A stretch of DNA of 50,065 nt from Flavobacteriales bacterium (GTDB lineage: Bacteria > Bacteroidota > Bacteroidia > Flavobacteriales_D > CAJJDF01), in the NCBI GenBank assembly GCA_020630395.1, contig JAHDBM010000015.1, forward strand, positions 10,124 to 60,188, given 5' to 3'. The notes under the pieces were generated by a model. The model did not search any database, was not told the origin of the DNA, and was given only the letters and a program-made list of their open reading frames with translations. A program made the position numbers and the translations under genes. Numbering within the stretch: the stretch's first letter is position 1; every line of letters starts with the position of its first letter. Positions 41,149 to 49,899 of the stretch are shown in pieces.

Positions 41149-43089
41149 ATGAAAGCAAACTTCAAGGATAAATTAAGGTATCGTTTCGAAAAGTACTTAA
41201 ATAAAGGAGGTTCCTCTATTTTTGTTAGTCTTTTTGTGCTATTTATGGCTTTGTTCCTGTTTATGGTGCTAATACGATTTATTATCGTTTCCATTTGGCC
41301 AGATTTAGCTTACACGGATAATTTCTTTGATGATATTTGGTACACTTGGCTTCAAATGACCGATCCTGGAAACATGAATCAAGATAATGCTTCGCCAGTT
41401 TGGTTAAAAATAACTACTATTTTATCTGGTATTATTGGAGTTATAATTCTTTCTATGCTTATCGCCTTTATTACAACTGCATTAGAAAAAGTGTTCTATA
41501 ACTTTAGAAAAGGAAGAGGCAAAGTGCTCGAAGATGACTTTACTCTAATTTTAGGTTGGAATGAACGTGTGGTTGATATTATAAGAGAACTTATTTTAGC
41601 TAACGAAAGTGAAAAATATGGCTCTGTAGTAATTCTTGCCAGAGAAGACAAAGAAGAAATGGACGATTTATTGGCTAAGCGTATTCCAAATACCAAAACA
41701 ACTAGAATTATAACAACCACTGGAGATTATGCCAATATTAATGAATTAAAACGAGTAAATATTCAATCTGCAAAATCTGTAATTTTATTGGCAAATTGCT
41801 CCGAAAGTGCTTTTGCAAAAGAGAAAGATGCATCTGATGTACAATCAGTAAAATCTATTATGGCAATTATTTCTTGTCAAGATGGTAACAATGAACTTCC
41901 CATCATTGCAGAAATTTTTAATGAGGATAAAAGAGAACTTATTAGTTATTTTGATGATGAAAATATAATAGCCTTAGATTCATGGGATATAATGGGCAAA
42001 TTGCTTGTGCAAACGTCTCTTACCAGTGGTTTAGAGATGGTATATAACGAAATGCTCTCTTTTGATGGTTGTGAGGTATATTTTTATGAAGCTAACTGGA
42101 AAGGTGTAGAGTTTGGTAAATTACCTTTTTACTTTAAAGATGGTATTCCACTAGGTGTGTATAACGAAGATGACGGTCTTGTTCTAAGACCCGGAAGAGA
42201 TTACAAACTTAAGGATGAAGATCAAATTGTAATACTTGCTGAAGATGACTCTACAATTAATTTTGAATCTGCACCATTTTACAAGCCAAAACATATTCCA
42301 TTGGTTGATACAAAATTAGATCAACAACAAAAATCTATTCTTATTCTAGGGTGGCACAATGTAGCTGAGATATTTATTAATGAATCTGCAGATTATCTTA
42401 AAGAAGGTTCAAATTTTGATATTTATTTTAATAATCCAAATGAAGAATTAACAAATAGAATAAATGAACTTAAAACTGAATATCCTGATTTTAATATATC
42501 ATTAACAAATGCTAACCCACTAATAATTGAAACCTTAAAAAAAACGAATCCATTCACATACGATAATATCGTTATTTTATCTCAAGATAATAACGAACAA
42601 AGTGCAGATAAAATTGACTCTGATACGTTAATCATTTTATTATTATTAAGAAAAATTAAATCTGGTCTAGAAAATGTTACTACAAAAATCATTACGCAAG
42701 TTTTAAATTCTGATAATCAAGAAATCATTACACAAACAGACGTAGATGATTTTATTATTAGTAATAAATTAATAACCATGATTTTGGCTCAATTAAGTGA
42801 AGAACCGTTAATAATGAAATTATATGAAGATTTATTTTCTGAAGATGGAAGTGAAATTTATGTAAAATCTGCAAAATTATACTCAAATAAATTTCCAATA
42901 GAAGCAACATTTGGTGATTTAATTCAATTAGCTGATCAAAGAGATGAAATATGTTTAGGTATTAGAAAGGGAAGTGAAAGTAAAAATGCGCAAGAAAATT
43001 TTGGGGTAACGTTAAACCTTAACAAACATCAATCAGTTACACTAGAAGAAAATGACTTTTTAGTTGTACTTTCTGAGGATGAATTATAA
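41149..43089 (+). CDS. CASTOR/POLLUX-like ion channel with RCK domains
   Basis: A 646-residue membrane protein. Two N-terminal helices (about 20-50 and 85-112) flank a pore loop, DDIWYTWLQMTDPGNMN, whose TDPGNM recalls the filter of plant CASTOR/POLLUX and bacterial relatives. After the second helix come two RCK/TrkA_N-type domains: DDFTLILGWNERVVDIIRELI and QKSILILGWHNVAEIFI, each a Rossmann strand with a GWN/GWH in place of the classic GxGxxG. TrkA_C-like segments follow each. The protein probably gates cations in response to a cytoplasmic ligand. It is followed after 27 bases by the TPR gene, so the operon may continue to menB. Confidence 0.85.
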   Translation: MKANFKDKLRYRFEKYLNKGGSSIFVSLFVLFMALFLFMVLIRFIIVSIWPDLAYTDNFFDDIWYTWLQMTDPGNMNQDNASPVWLKITTILSGIIGVIILSMLIAFITTALEKVFYNFRKGRGKVLEDDFTLILGWNERVVDIIRELILANESEKYGSVVILAREDKEEMDDLLAKRIPNTKTTRIITTTGDYANINELKRVNIQSAKSVILLANCSESAFAKEKDASDVQSVKSIMAIISCQDGNNELPIIAEIFNEDKRELISYFDDENIIALDSWDIMGKLLVQTSLTSGLEMVYNEMLSFDGCEVYFYEANWKGVEFGKLPFYFKDGIPLGVYNEDDGLVLRPGRDYKLKDEDQIVILAEDDSTINFESAPFYKPKHIPLVDTKLDQQQKSILILGWHNVAEIFINESADYLKEGSNFDIYFNNPNEELTNRINELKTEYPDFNISLTNANPLIIETLKKTNPFTYDNIVILSQDNNEQSADKIDSDTLIILLLLRKIKSGLENVTTKIITQVLNSDNQEIITQTDVDDFIISNKLITMILAQLSEEPLIMKLYEDLFSEDGSEIYVKSAKLYSNKFPIEATFGDLIQLADQRDEICLGIRKGSESKNAQENFGVTLNLNKHQSVTLEENDFLVVLSEDEL

Positions 43090-43116
43090 AACAAACATTT
43101 TTATCACCTATTTAAT

Positions 43117-43722
43117 ATGACTCCCGAAGCAAAACTATCTATACTGGAAGCTATAAATGCTATTGATAAGCAATTAAAAGCCAATCTTGTCACCAATCAA
43201 GAAAATGGAAAACTCTCAGCTAAAAAAGGGAGCCTTCTTTTTGATCTAGAAGAGCATGAAAAAGCAATAGAAGCATATAAAAAGGCACTGTACTTTTATA
43301 AAAAACATATACTTAATATTAACAAAAGAAATGTAGGCACTGCCTATTATAAAATTGCTCAATCTTATGAAGCACTAGATCAAAAAGAAGAAGCCATAAT
43401 TTATTATGATAAAGCCTATAATGAATCTGGAAAAGAAATGATGCTATTATTAAAAGCCAGACTGTTAGAAGCTATTGGTGATGAAAAAACTGCTTTAAGA
43501 ACATTTCAAAAATATGGAGCTTTATTAAATCGTAAGTTTGATCTTTCAAAAGATCCTGCACCAATGTTTAAGCGACTTCAATTAAACATAGAAAGGAAAC
43601 AATACGAACAAGCTTTATTAGCGATAGATAGTTTAAAACATAAGGCAAAACAATATGATGGGATTGAAAAACGCATAGCAAAATTTGAAAAAGATGTTAT
43701 GACTAAACTAGAAAATAATTAA
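43117..43722 (+). CDS. Tetratricopeptide-repeat protein
   Basis: A 201-residue cytoplasmic protein without a signal peptide. At least two to three TPR units are visible, for example LLFDLEEHEKAIEAYKKALYFYKK and AYYKIAQSYEALDQKEEAIIYYDKAYNES. It probably acts as a binding scaffold. It starts 27 bases after the channel gene and ends 7 bases before the SUFU gene, so it belongs to a same-strand cluster. No specific partner can be named. Confidence 0.8.
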   Translation: MTPEAKLSILEAINAIDKQLKANLVTNQENGKLSAKKGSLLFDLEEHEKAIEAYKKALYFYKKHILNINKRNVGTAYYKIAQSYEALDQKEEAIIYYDKAYNESGKEMMLLLKARLLEAIGDEKTALRTFQKYGALLNRKFDLSKDPAPMFKRLQLNIERKQYEQALLAIDSLKHKAKQYDGIEKRIAKFEKDVMTKLENN

Positions 43723-43729
43723 TAAAATT

Positions 43730-44392
43730 ATGGGATTATTTGGTAACCTTTTCGGTAATAGTAAAAAACAAGACGAACCTGGTTTTTCGAATGAAGAATG
43801 TAATCAAGATTACGATTTAAAAGTAGCTGGTCTTGAATATATATTAGGTAATATGTACGGCATGGTTAATCATGCTATTATTCCCTTTTCAATTGGTGGA
43901 TCAGTAGATATGTATTACTTCGAAGAACATATTGAAGGAACAGCTTTTGTTACAATGGAACTATTAGATCCTAAAGGAGAAGGTCCTTTACCAAATAGAT
44001 TAGGAACTTATGAATTAATTTCATTTACTAAACATGCTATTAACACAAATCCAGAAATAACAACACCATTTAATGAAATTGAAAGACATGCTTGTGGGTT
44101 TTTAACCAATATTGGAAGATACTCCTCTATGGCAGTATTAAATCCTAAAGACACTATAGAATCTCCTAACGGAGAAAATGAACCTACGACTTGTCTTATA
44201 TTTGATCATTATAACCCCAATAACAAATCCTTTAAAATTGGCGAAAGAGAACATCATCTTTTATTAACCATGGAGGTATATAGGGAAGAAATGGAGTTTG
44301 CAAGAGCTAATGGAACTCAAGAACTAATTGATTTATTAAAAGAAAAAGGTCACTATCCATATAGCGATATGGACCGAAAATCAGTAGTATAA
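43730..44392 (+). CDS. Suppressor-of-fused (SUFU) domain protein
   Basis: A 220-residue protein. The N-terminal 20 residues (GLFGNLFGNSKKQD) are flexible; the rest is a SUFU-type domain with PFSIGGSVDMYYFEEHIEGTAFVTMELLDPKGEGPLPNRLGTYELISFTKH and the C-terminal HYNPNNKSFKIGEREHHLLLTMEVYREEMEFARANGTQELIDLLKEKG. SUFU domains in bacteria are common in polymorphic-toxin immunity proteins, but no toxin gene is adjacent here, so that role is not supported. It ends 1 base before the sulfurtransferase start. Confidence 0.8.
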   Translation: MGLFGNLFGNSKKQDEPGFSNEECNQDYDLKVAGLEYILGNMYGMVNHAIIPFSIGGSVDMYYFEEHIEGTAFVTMELLDPKGEGPLPNRLGTYELISFTKHAINTNPEITTPFNEIERHACGFLTNIGRYSSMAVLNPKDTIESPNGENEPTTCLIFDHYNPNNKSFKIGEREHHLLLTMEVYREEMEFARANGTQELIDLLKEKGHYPYSDMDRKSVV

Positions 44393-45193
44393 ATGTTACC
44401 TCCATTAATATCTGTCAAGGAACTACAAGCGATTTTAAATGATAAAGACCTTATTATCCTAGATGCAAGTCAACAGGCTGTTGAGGAGATTATTCCTGGA
44501 GCAAGATTATTCGATATCAAAAATAAGTTTAGTGACATAAATTCAAATTATCCAAATTCATTTCCATCTACCAAACAATTTGAAATCGAATCACAACAAT
44601 TAGGAATTAATAACAAATCTAAACTGGTTGTATATGATAATAAGGGAATATATAGTAGCCCAAGGGTTTGGTATATGTTTAGAGCCATAGGGCATAAAAA
44701 CATAACGGTATTAGATGGTGGTTTACCTGCCTGGAAATCTGAAAATCTACGAACAAACCAACACTCAAAATCCAAATATAAAAAGGGTAATTTTACGGCT
44801 AACAAATCATATAACAATACTATAGGTTATCAAGAAATTTGCAAGAATATTGTTTCAAAGGATTTCCAACTGGTAGATGCAAGATCAACAGGTAGATTTA
44901 ATGGAACCACTCCAGAACCAAGGAAAGGGATAAAAAGCGGGCATATTCCAAATTCAATTAATATACCGTATCTTACTTTATTAAAAAACAATCACTTTAA
45001 GACTAAGGGAGAGCTAAAAGAAATATTTAAATCATTAACTAACATTAATAAACCAATCGTTTTTTCTTGTGGGTCTGGAATTACAGCTTGTATATTGTTA
45101 CTAGGGTACTATATTGCATATAATTTAGAAGCAAATTTATATGATGGCTCATGGACAGAATGGGCTATAAAACAACAACTATTTAATGAATAA
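44393..45193 (+). CDS. sseA: 3-Mercaptopyruvate/thiosulfate sulfurtransferase
   Basis: A tandem rhodanese protein of 266 residues. The inactive N-terminal domain includes LIILDASQQAVEEIIPGARLF and LVVYDNKGIYSSPRVWYMF. The active C-terminal domain includes VDARSTGRFNGTTPEPRKGIKSGHIPNSINI and the catalytic loop FSCGSGITACI. The CGSGxTA loop is the mercaptopyruvate type (thiosulfate rhodaneses have CRKGVTA). It transfers sulfane sulfur to acceptors such as cyanide or thiols. The stop overlaps the start of the DUF6958-like gene by 8 bases, indicating coupled translation. Confidence 0.9.
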   Translation: MLPPLISVKELQAILNDKDLIILDASQQAVEEIIPGARLFDIKNKFSDINSNYPNSFPSTKQFEIESQQLGINNKSKLVVYDNKGIYSSPRVWYMFRAIGHKNITVLDGGLPAWKSENLRTNQHSKSKYKKGNFTANKSYNNTIGYQEICKNIVSKDFQLVDARSTGRFNGTTPEPRKGIKSGHIPNSINIPYLTLLKNNHFKTKGELKEIFKSLTNINKPIVFSCGSGITACILLLGYYIAYNLEANLYDGSWTEWAIKQQLFNE

Positions 45194-45470
45194 ACAAGAA
45201 AAAATATTAACCCTACACCCTCAAGGAAAAAATGGAGTAAACATTGATAAAGTCAAATATGACATAATTAAAGATTATATCCTTAAGACTATCAGAAATC
45301 ATGAAGAAATTACCTATCAAAGACTTAACGATTTAGCTGTTTTAGAACTATCTCCAACATTTGATGGAAAAGTGGCTTGGTACCTTGTAACAGTTAAATT
45401 AGATCTTGAAGCTAGAAACATAATAGAACGAATACCTAAAACGAGTCCTCACAAACTAAGAATAAAATAA
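45186..45470 (+). CDS. Small DUF6958-like protein
   Basis: A 94-residue cytoplasmic protein: LHPQGKNGVNIDKVKYDIIKDYIL, then FDGKVAWYLVTVKLDLEARNIIERIPKTSPHKLRIK. The second half looks like a small winged-helix-type segment with a conserved W-Y-V-T-V-K-L-D-L-E-A-R-x-x-I-E-R motif, which I associate with DUF6958, from memory. The function is unknown. It overlaps the sulfurtransferase gene by 8 bases and precedes the pirin gene by 2 bases. Confidence 0.7.
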   Translation: MNKQEKILTLHPQGKNGVNIDKVKYDIIKDYILKTIRNHEEITYQRLNDLAVLELSPTFDGKVAWYLVTVKLDLEARNIIERIPKTSPHKLRIK

Positions 45471-45472
45471 TC

Positions 45473-46354
45473 ATGAATAATAAACTACTTATTAACGAGA
45501 GACAATCCAATCTAGGTAATTTTATGGTTGGTAGGTTATTACCTTTCAAAAAAAAGCGTCAAGTTGGTCCATTTACTTTTATAGACCACATGGGACCATC
45601 TGAAATAGGTAACGGAAATTATCTTGATGTAGACCAACACCCTCATATTGGATTAAGTACACTTACCTACTTGTTTAAAGGTGAAATTGAACATAGAGAT
45701 AGTACAGGTAGTATACAAATTATATCTCCAGGTGATGTTGGATTTATGACTGCTGGTAAAGGTGTAACTCATACTGAAAGGACACCAAAAAATAAGAGAA
45801 ATGGAGAGGTTTTTACTATGCACGGTTATCAAATATGGGTTGTAATCCCAAAGCAACTATCAGAAATGGATCCAGAGTTTACTTTTATACCGAAAACTAA
45901 TATTCCGGTACTAACTCAAAATGATCTTACAATAAAGGTTGTTGCTGGAGAAGCTTTTAGCGTTAAATCTCCTTTAACAGGATTATCTCCTTTGTTTATG
46001 GTAGATATAAAAGCTAATAATGAAACTACTTTAGACTTAAAAAATAAAATTAAAGGAGAAGTAGCGTTTGTTATTGTTAATGGTTCTGTTAAGATTGGTG
46101 ACGATTGCGTAGAAGAAGGGCAAATGCTCATTAGCAACACAAATGAACAATGTGAAATTTGTCTCACCAAAAACACTCAAATTTTACTGTTTGGAGGAGA
46201 ACCTTTAGATCAAGAATATTATTTATCTTGGAATTTTGTTTCTAATAGCAAAGAACGATTAAAGAAGGCAAAGGAAGATTGGGATAACAAACTATTTCCA
46301 AAAGTTCCAGGAGACGAAACTTACATCCCTTTTCCTATTTTAAAAAAGAATTAA
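45473..46354 (+). CDS. Pirin family protein, second copy
   Basis: A 293-residue bicupin. The N-terminal cupin has DQHPHIGLSTLTYLFKGEIEHRDSTG and the metal-ligand acid in GKGVTHTERTP; the C-terminal cupin shows GEPLDQEYYLSWNFVSNSKERL. It is longer than the pirin at 20075, has a full C-terminal pirin_C domain, and is closer to human-pirin-like proteins. Its activity cannot be read. It is in a same-strand run with the sulfurtransferase and methyltransferase genes and could act in oxidative chemistry of thiols, which is inference. Confidence 0.9.
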   Translation: MNNKLLINERQSNLGNFMVGRLLPFKKKRQVGPFTFIDHMGPSEIGNGNYLDVDQHPHIGLSTLTYLFKGEIEHRDSTGSIQIISPGDVGFMTAGKGVTHTERTPKNKRNGEVFTMHGYQIWVVIPKQLSEMDPEFTFIPKTNIPVLTQNDLTIKVVAGEAFSVKSPLTGLSPLFMVDIKANNETTLDLKNKIKGEVAFVIVNGSVKIGDDCVEEGQMLISNTNEQCEICLTKNTQILLFGGEPLDQEYYLSWNFVSNSKERLKKAKEDWDNKLFPKVPGDETYIPFPILKKN

Positions 46355-46365
46355 CCTTTAAACCT

Positions 46366-46941
46366 ATGGAAGAAGGATATTATAAAACAAAAGAATCTGT
46401 TGAGGAGTATGTCAAACTATCAGAAGGTTTTAACGGAGCATTGTTAATAGAGAAATTTAAAAAAGTACTCAATATAAATTCTAATGTACTTGAAATTGGC
46501 TCTGGACCTGGTACAGATTGGAACATACTAAGTAAATATTATAATGTAACGGGTTCTGATAATTCACCAGAATTTATAAATCATTTAACATCTAAAAATC
46601 CTAATGGTAATTTTCTTGAATTAGATGCTTCAACACTAAGTATAAATGGAAAATTTGATGGTATATACTCTAACAAGGTATTACATCATTTAAATGATAA
46701 TGAATTAGCTAACTCAATAAAAAGGCAATACGAAATACTGAATACAAATGGTGTTATTTGCCATTCATTTTGGCTAGGTGAGGGTTCAGAAGTTTTTAAA
46801 GGTCTTTTTGTTAACTACCATACTGTTTCAAATCTACAAGAAGTATTTTCGAAACAATTTGATATTATATCAATTGAAAAATATAAAGAGTTTGAGAATG
46901 ACGATTCTTTATTACTAATAGGAAAGAAAAAAGCGAATTAA
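46366..46941 (+). CDS. Class I SAM-dependent methyltransferase
   Basis: A 191-residue enzyme with the motif I glycine-rich loop VLEIGSGPGTDWNIL, the acidic ligand at motif II (TGSDNSPEFI), motif III-like FLELDASTLSINGKFDGIYSNKVLHHLNDNEL and a following strand ICHSFWLGEGSE. The substrate is unknown. The length is short but complete. It starts 11 bases after the pirin gene and is followed by the PLP enzyme gene, preceded by a small hairpin. Confidence 0.85.
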   Translation: MEEGYYKTKESVEEYVKLSEGFNGALLIEKFKKVLNINSNVLEIGSGPGTDWNILSKYYNVTGSDNSPEFINHLTSKNPNGNFLELDASTLSINGKFDGIYSNKVLHHLNDNELANSIKRQYEILNTNGVICHSFWLGEGSEVFKGLFVNYHTVSNLQEVFSKQFDIISIEKYKEFENDDSLLLIGKKKAN

Positions 46942-46953
46942 TGCATATTATTG

Positions 46954-46970
46954 TGCTATCTAAAATAGCA
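46954..46970 (+). other. Hairpin just before the PLP enzyme start
   Basis: TGCTAT (46954-46959) pairs with ATAGCA (46965-46970) around CTAAA; the ATG follows at 46975. It could be a weak mRNA structure affecting initiation. There is no T tract for termination. Confidence 0.35.
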
Positions 46971-46974
46971 TAAC

Positions 46975-48819
46975 ATGGAAGCAAAAAAGGTTTTAAACTT
47001 TACGAAAGATGTATTAGCAAATATGCCAACAGGATGGTTAAGCATAACCACTCATAGATTAGATATTTACAATGAAAAACTAGCTAAAACGCAGTTTCTA
47101 GAACACTTTGAAACACTATACAGAAACAATAACACTACTGCTGCTGCTTTAGAAATACTACCAACAGCTTATGATTATATTCGTTTAGGACATCCTTTAT
47201 CTTGCGTATTAGAATGGAACATAGCTAAACTAAATAACTTACCTACAGAACAAGTGATTAGTTTCTCCTCTATTACAATTCCTGTTTTAGCAGTTCTTAG
47301 AACAAACCTATTAAACAACAAAAAAACACAACTAGTATATCAAGAAAATATTCCATCAATATTTGATATTGAACTAGTAAACTATATATACGGTTATAAT
47401 GTTGAGTTAAAAAGGGTAAACAACCCAGATGAAATTGAAGTATTTGAAGGAAGTACGATCTATTTCGGTTCAAAAAATGACTTATTCAATGTAAACCTAA
47501 ACTCAAACATTGATTTTTATATCAATTCACATAATGAACTTGGGAGCATTTTATTAATCAATAAAGAAGAGAATAAATCCTACGTATCAGATATTCAGCA
47601 TGTACGTAGAAGAGAAACAATTGCCATGACTCCTATTAATTGCATTGCTGCTTTAAACATGTTAATAGATGGCTCAACCAATCAATATAATGCAAAAGAA
47701 GTTGAGGGAAATAAAACAAAAGTGTTAGAATGTATTAATGAAGTTACCGGTACAACCTCTAAACCTTTAGTTGGATCAAGTGGGTTGTCTATTCAATATG
47801 CTATTATGATGGGCTTAATTCATCATGCACAAAAACATCATAAAGGAAAGGCTATAAAGTTTATCGTTCCAACCAATTGCTATGGTGGTACAAACGATCA
47901 AGCAAGAAGAGTAGCTGCGTGTATCGAACATGTTGAGGTAATTGATTTACATGTTGATGGAGATAACGATATGGTGCAAAGTATCGATACTGTATTAACT
48001 AACATTGCTAATGAAGATGCTGTTCCATATATAATTGCTGAAATCCCTACTAACCCTAGAGTTGAGGTGCCAAATCTAGAAAAACTTAAAGAAACGCTAG
48101 CCAAAGAACGAAAAACCTCAACAGGAGAAACAGCAATTGACCCAGTATTTATTTTAGACCAAACGTTTTGCCCTAATGTGCTCTTTTTAGGAGAAGGTAA
48201 AATACTTTCATCAGTTCGAGCTATTTCTTATGCAAGTGGCTCTAAATTTCCTAGCGGAGGAAAATGTACAGCTGGATATTGCGTAGCAAACAATAAAGCA
48301 GAAGCACTTATGAGTTTTATTGATAAACACTTAACTTTGTGCGATAATGAGGCAACTGCTCAACAATATGAGTTCTTAGCTGAGCAACTTCCGTCTATGA
48401 ACCAAAGAATTGAGGATGCGTATAAAAATACCAGGTCATTTGTAAACTTCATACAAGAAGAATTACCTGACGCAAAAATCAATTTCGTTTCAGAAGAATT
48501 GGCAAGTCAAGGATTTACTCCATCTGTTTTCTCTTTAGATTTACCAACAAAAGGAAATACTCCCGAAGAAAAAGAAGCATATAAAAGAGCTCTTAATCTA
48601 AAGCTCATTAACTTAATGATTACTGAAATTCCTGACGAAAGTAAATACTGTGTTAGTTATGGTCAACTTAAAGGATGCTATTGGACAATCCCAGCAACCT
48701 CAACTCAAGGAACTACAAAAGAAGGAGATAAAGACTACATTGCCCGTGTTGCACTTTCAGGGTATATGGACCTGGAAAAACACAAACAAGTGTTTGCAGA
48801 ATTTGTAAGTAGTATTTAA
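46975..48819 (+). CDS. PLP-dependent Cys/Met metabolism enzyme
   Basis: A 614-residue fold-type-I PLP protein. It resembles the cystathionine gamma-synthase family: SGLSIQYAIMMGLIHHA, AEIPTNPRVEVPNLEKL, DPVFILDQTFCPN (Asp binding the pyridine N) and ISYASGSKFPSGGKCTAGYCVAN, where the Lys in SGSKF is the likely Schiff-base Lys. It is about 200 residues longer than CGS, with a distinctive N-terminal half (residues 1-250, TGWLSITTHRLDIYNEKL). The substrate is probably a sulfur amino acid. The neighbouring sulfurtransferase gene fits sulfur metabolism, which is only contextual. Confidence 0.78.
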   Translation: MEAKKVLNFTKDVLANMPTGWLSITTHRLDIYNEKLAKTQFLEHFETLYRNNNTTAAALEILPTAYDYIRLGHPLSCVLEWNIAKLNNLPTEQVISFSSITIPVLAVLRTNLLNNKKTQLVYQENIPSIFDIELVNYIYGYNVELKRVNNPDEIEVFEGSTIYFGSKNDLFNVNLNSNIDFYINSHNELGSILLINKEENKSYVSDIQHVRRRETIAMTPINCIAALNMLIDGSTNQYNAKEVEGNKTKVLECINEVTGTTSKPLVGSSGLSIQYAIMMGLIHHAQKHHKGKAIKFIVPTNCYGGTNDQARRVAACIEHVEVIDLHVDGDNDMVQSIDTVLTNIANEDAVPYIIAEIPTNPRVEVPNLEKLKETLAKERKTSTGETAIDPVFILDQTFCPNVLFLGEGKILSSVRAISYASGSKFPSGGKCTAGYCVANNKAEALMSFIDKHLTLCDNEATAQQYEFLAEQLPSMNQRIEDAYKNTRSFVNFIQEELPDAKINFVSEELASQGFTPSVFSLDLPTKGNTPEEKEAYKRALNLKLINLMITEIPDESKYCVSYGQLKGCYWTIPATSTQGTTKEGDKDYIARVALSGYMDLEKHKQVFAEFVSSI

Positions 48820-48890
48820 CACTCTTTTATTTAATAAAACTAAACCTTATTCGTATTTTTAATAAAGAGTGTAATTAAGTATACACGACT

Positions 48891-48952
48891 GTCATCCTGA
48901 ACTTGATTCAGGATCTATAGCTTATAAGATTCCAAATCAAGTTTGGAATGAC
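48891..48952. repeat. Dispersed-type palindromic intergenic repeat
   Basis: Two 26-base halves in inverted orientation: GTCATCCTGAACTTGATTCAGG... (48891-48916) and, read from the other strand, GTCATTCCAAACTTGATTTGG... (48952-48927). Each half is itself palindromic and the halves are alike at most positions. This is the sequence style of short intergenic repeats known from many bacterial genomes (GTCATCCTGAACTTG). One copy in the window. Confidence 0.7.
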
Positions 48953-48981
48953 ACACATAAATTTATTATTAATATAACGCA

Positions 48982-49827
48982 ATGGCATCTAAAGCAAACT
49001 GGACTACCGTAAAAGAATACCAAGACATAACCTTTAAAAGAAGTGGAGCTGTTGCTCGTGTAGCATTTAATCGTCCAGAAGTTCGAAACGCATTTAGACC
49101 TCATACCACAAGCGAACTTGTAGATGCTTTTTATACCATTCAGGAAGACCCAACAATTGGAGTAGTTTTGCTTACTGGAGAAGGGCCATCTCCTAAAGAT
49201 GGAAAACATGCCTTTTGTAGTGGAGGAGACCAAAAAGCAAGAGGACATAGAGGATATGTAGGCGAAGATGGAAATCATAGGTTAAATATTCTAGAAGTTC
49301 AAAGAACAATACGATTTATGCCTAAAGTAGTAATTGCGGTTGTTAATGGATGGGCTGTTGGTGGAGGCCATAGCCTACATGTGGTTTGCGATCTTACCCT
49401 GGCAAGCGAAGAACATGCTATTTTTAAACAAACTGATGCTGATGTAACTAGTTTTGATGGAGGTTACGGATCTGCTTATTTAGCTAAAATGGTTGGACAG
49501 AAAAAAGCCCGTGAAATATTCTTTTTAGGCAGAAATTACTCTGCAAAAGAAGCGGAGACCATGGGAATGGTAAATGCTGTTATTCCTCATGAACAACTAG
49601 AAGACACAGCTTACCAATGGGCCGAAGAAATTCTAGAAAAATCTCCTACTTCAATAAAAATGCTGAAATTTGCCATGAACCTAACAGATGATGGTATGGT
49701 TGGTCAACAAGTATTTGCTGGAGAAGCTACTCGTTTGGCTTATATGACAGATGAAGCTAAAGAAGGCCGAGATGCTTTCCTTGAAAAACGCGATCCTAAA
49801 TTTCCGCACGATAAATGGATAAGTTAA
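48982..49827 (+). CDS. menB: 1,4-Dihydroxy-2-naphthoyl-CoA synthase
   Basis: Crotonase-fold enzyme that closes the second ring in menaquinone synthesis. It is complete at 281 residues. Signatures: VAFNRPEVRNAFRPHTTSELVDAF; HAFCSGGDQKARGHRGYVGEDG (oxyanion Gly and the MenB-specific loop); VVNGWAVGGGHSLHVVCDLTLASEEHAIFKQTDADVTSFDGGYGSAYLA, with the catalytic region; and GMVNAVIPHEQL. Menaquinone is the sole quinone of most flavobacteria. The palindromic repeat lies just upstream and the convergent msrA gene follows. Confidence 0.97.
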   Translation: MASKANWTTVKEYQDITFKRSGAVARVAFNRPEVRNAFRPHTTSELVDAFYTIQEDPTIGVVLLTGEGPSPKDGKHAFCSGGDQKARGHRGYVGEDGNHRLNILEVQRTIRFMPKVVIAVVNGWAVGGGHSLHVVCDLTLASEEHAIFKQTDADVTSFDGGYGSAYLAKMVGQKKAREIFFLGRNYSAKEAETMGMVNAVIPHEQLEDTAYQWAEEILEKSPTSIKMLKFAMNLTDDGMVGQQVFAGEATRLAYMTDEAKEGRDAFLEKRDPKFPHDKWIS

Positions 49828-49899
49828 CGTTTTTTGTTGAATTGATTATTACTTTTATCTAAAGTAGTTAAAATATGTTTAGACAAAAACAGTAAACTA

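Noticed and set aside
43730-44392. SUFU protein as an immunity protein for a polymorphic toxin
   Set aside because: No toxin, Rhs or secretion-tag gene is nearby; neighbours are metabolic genes.
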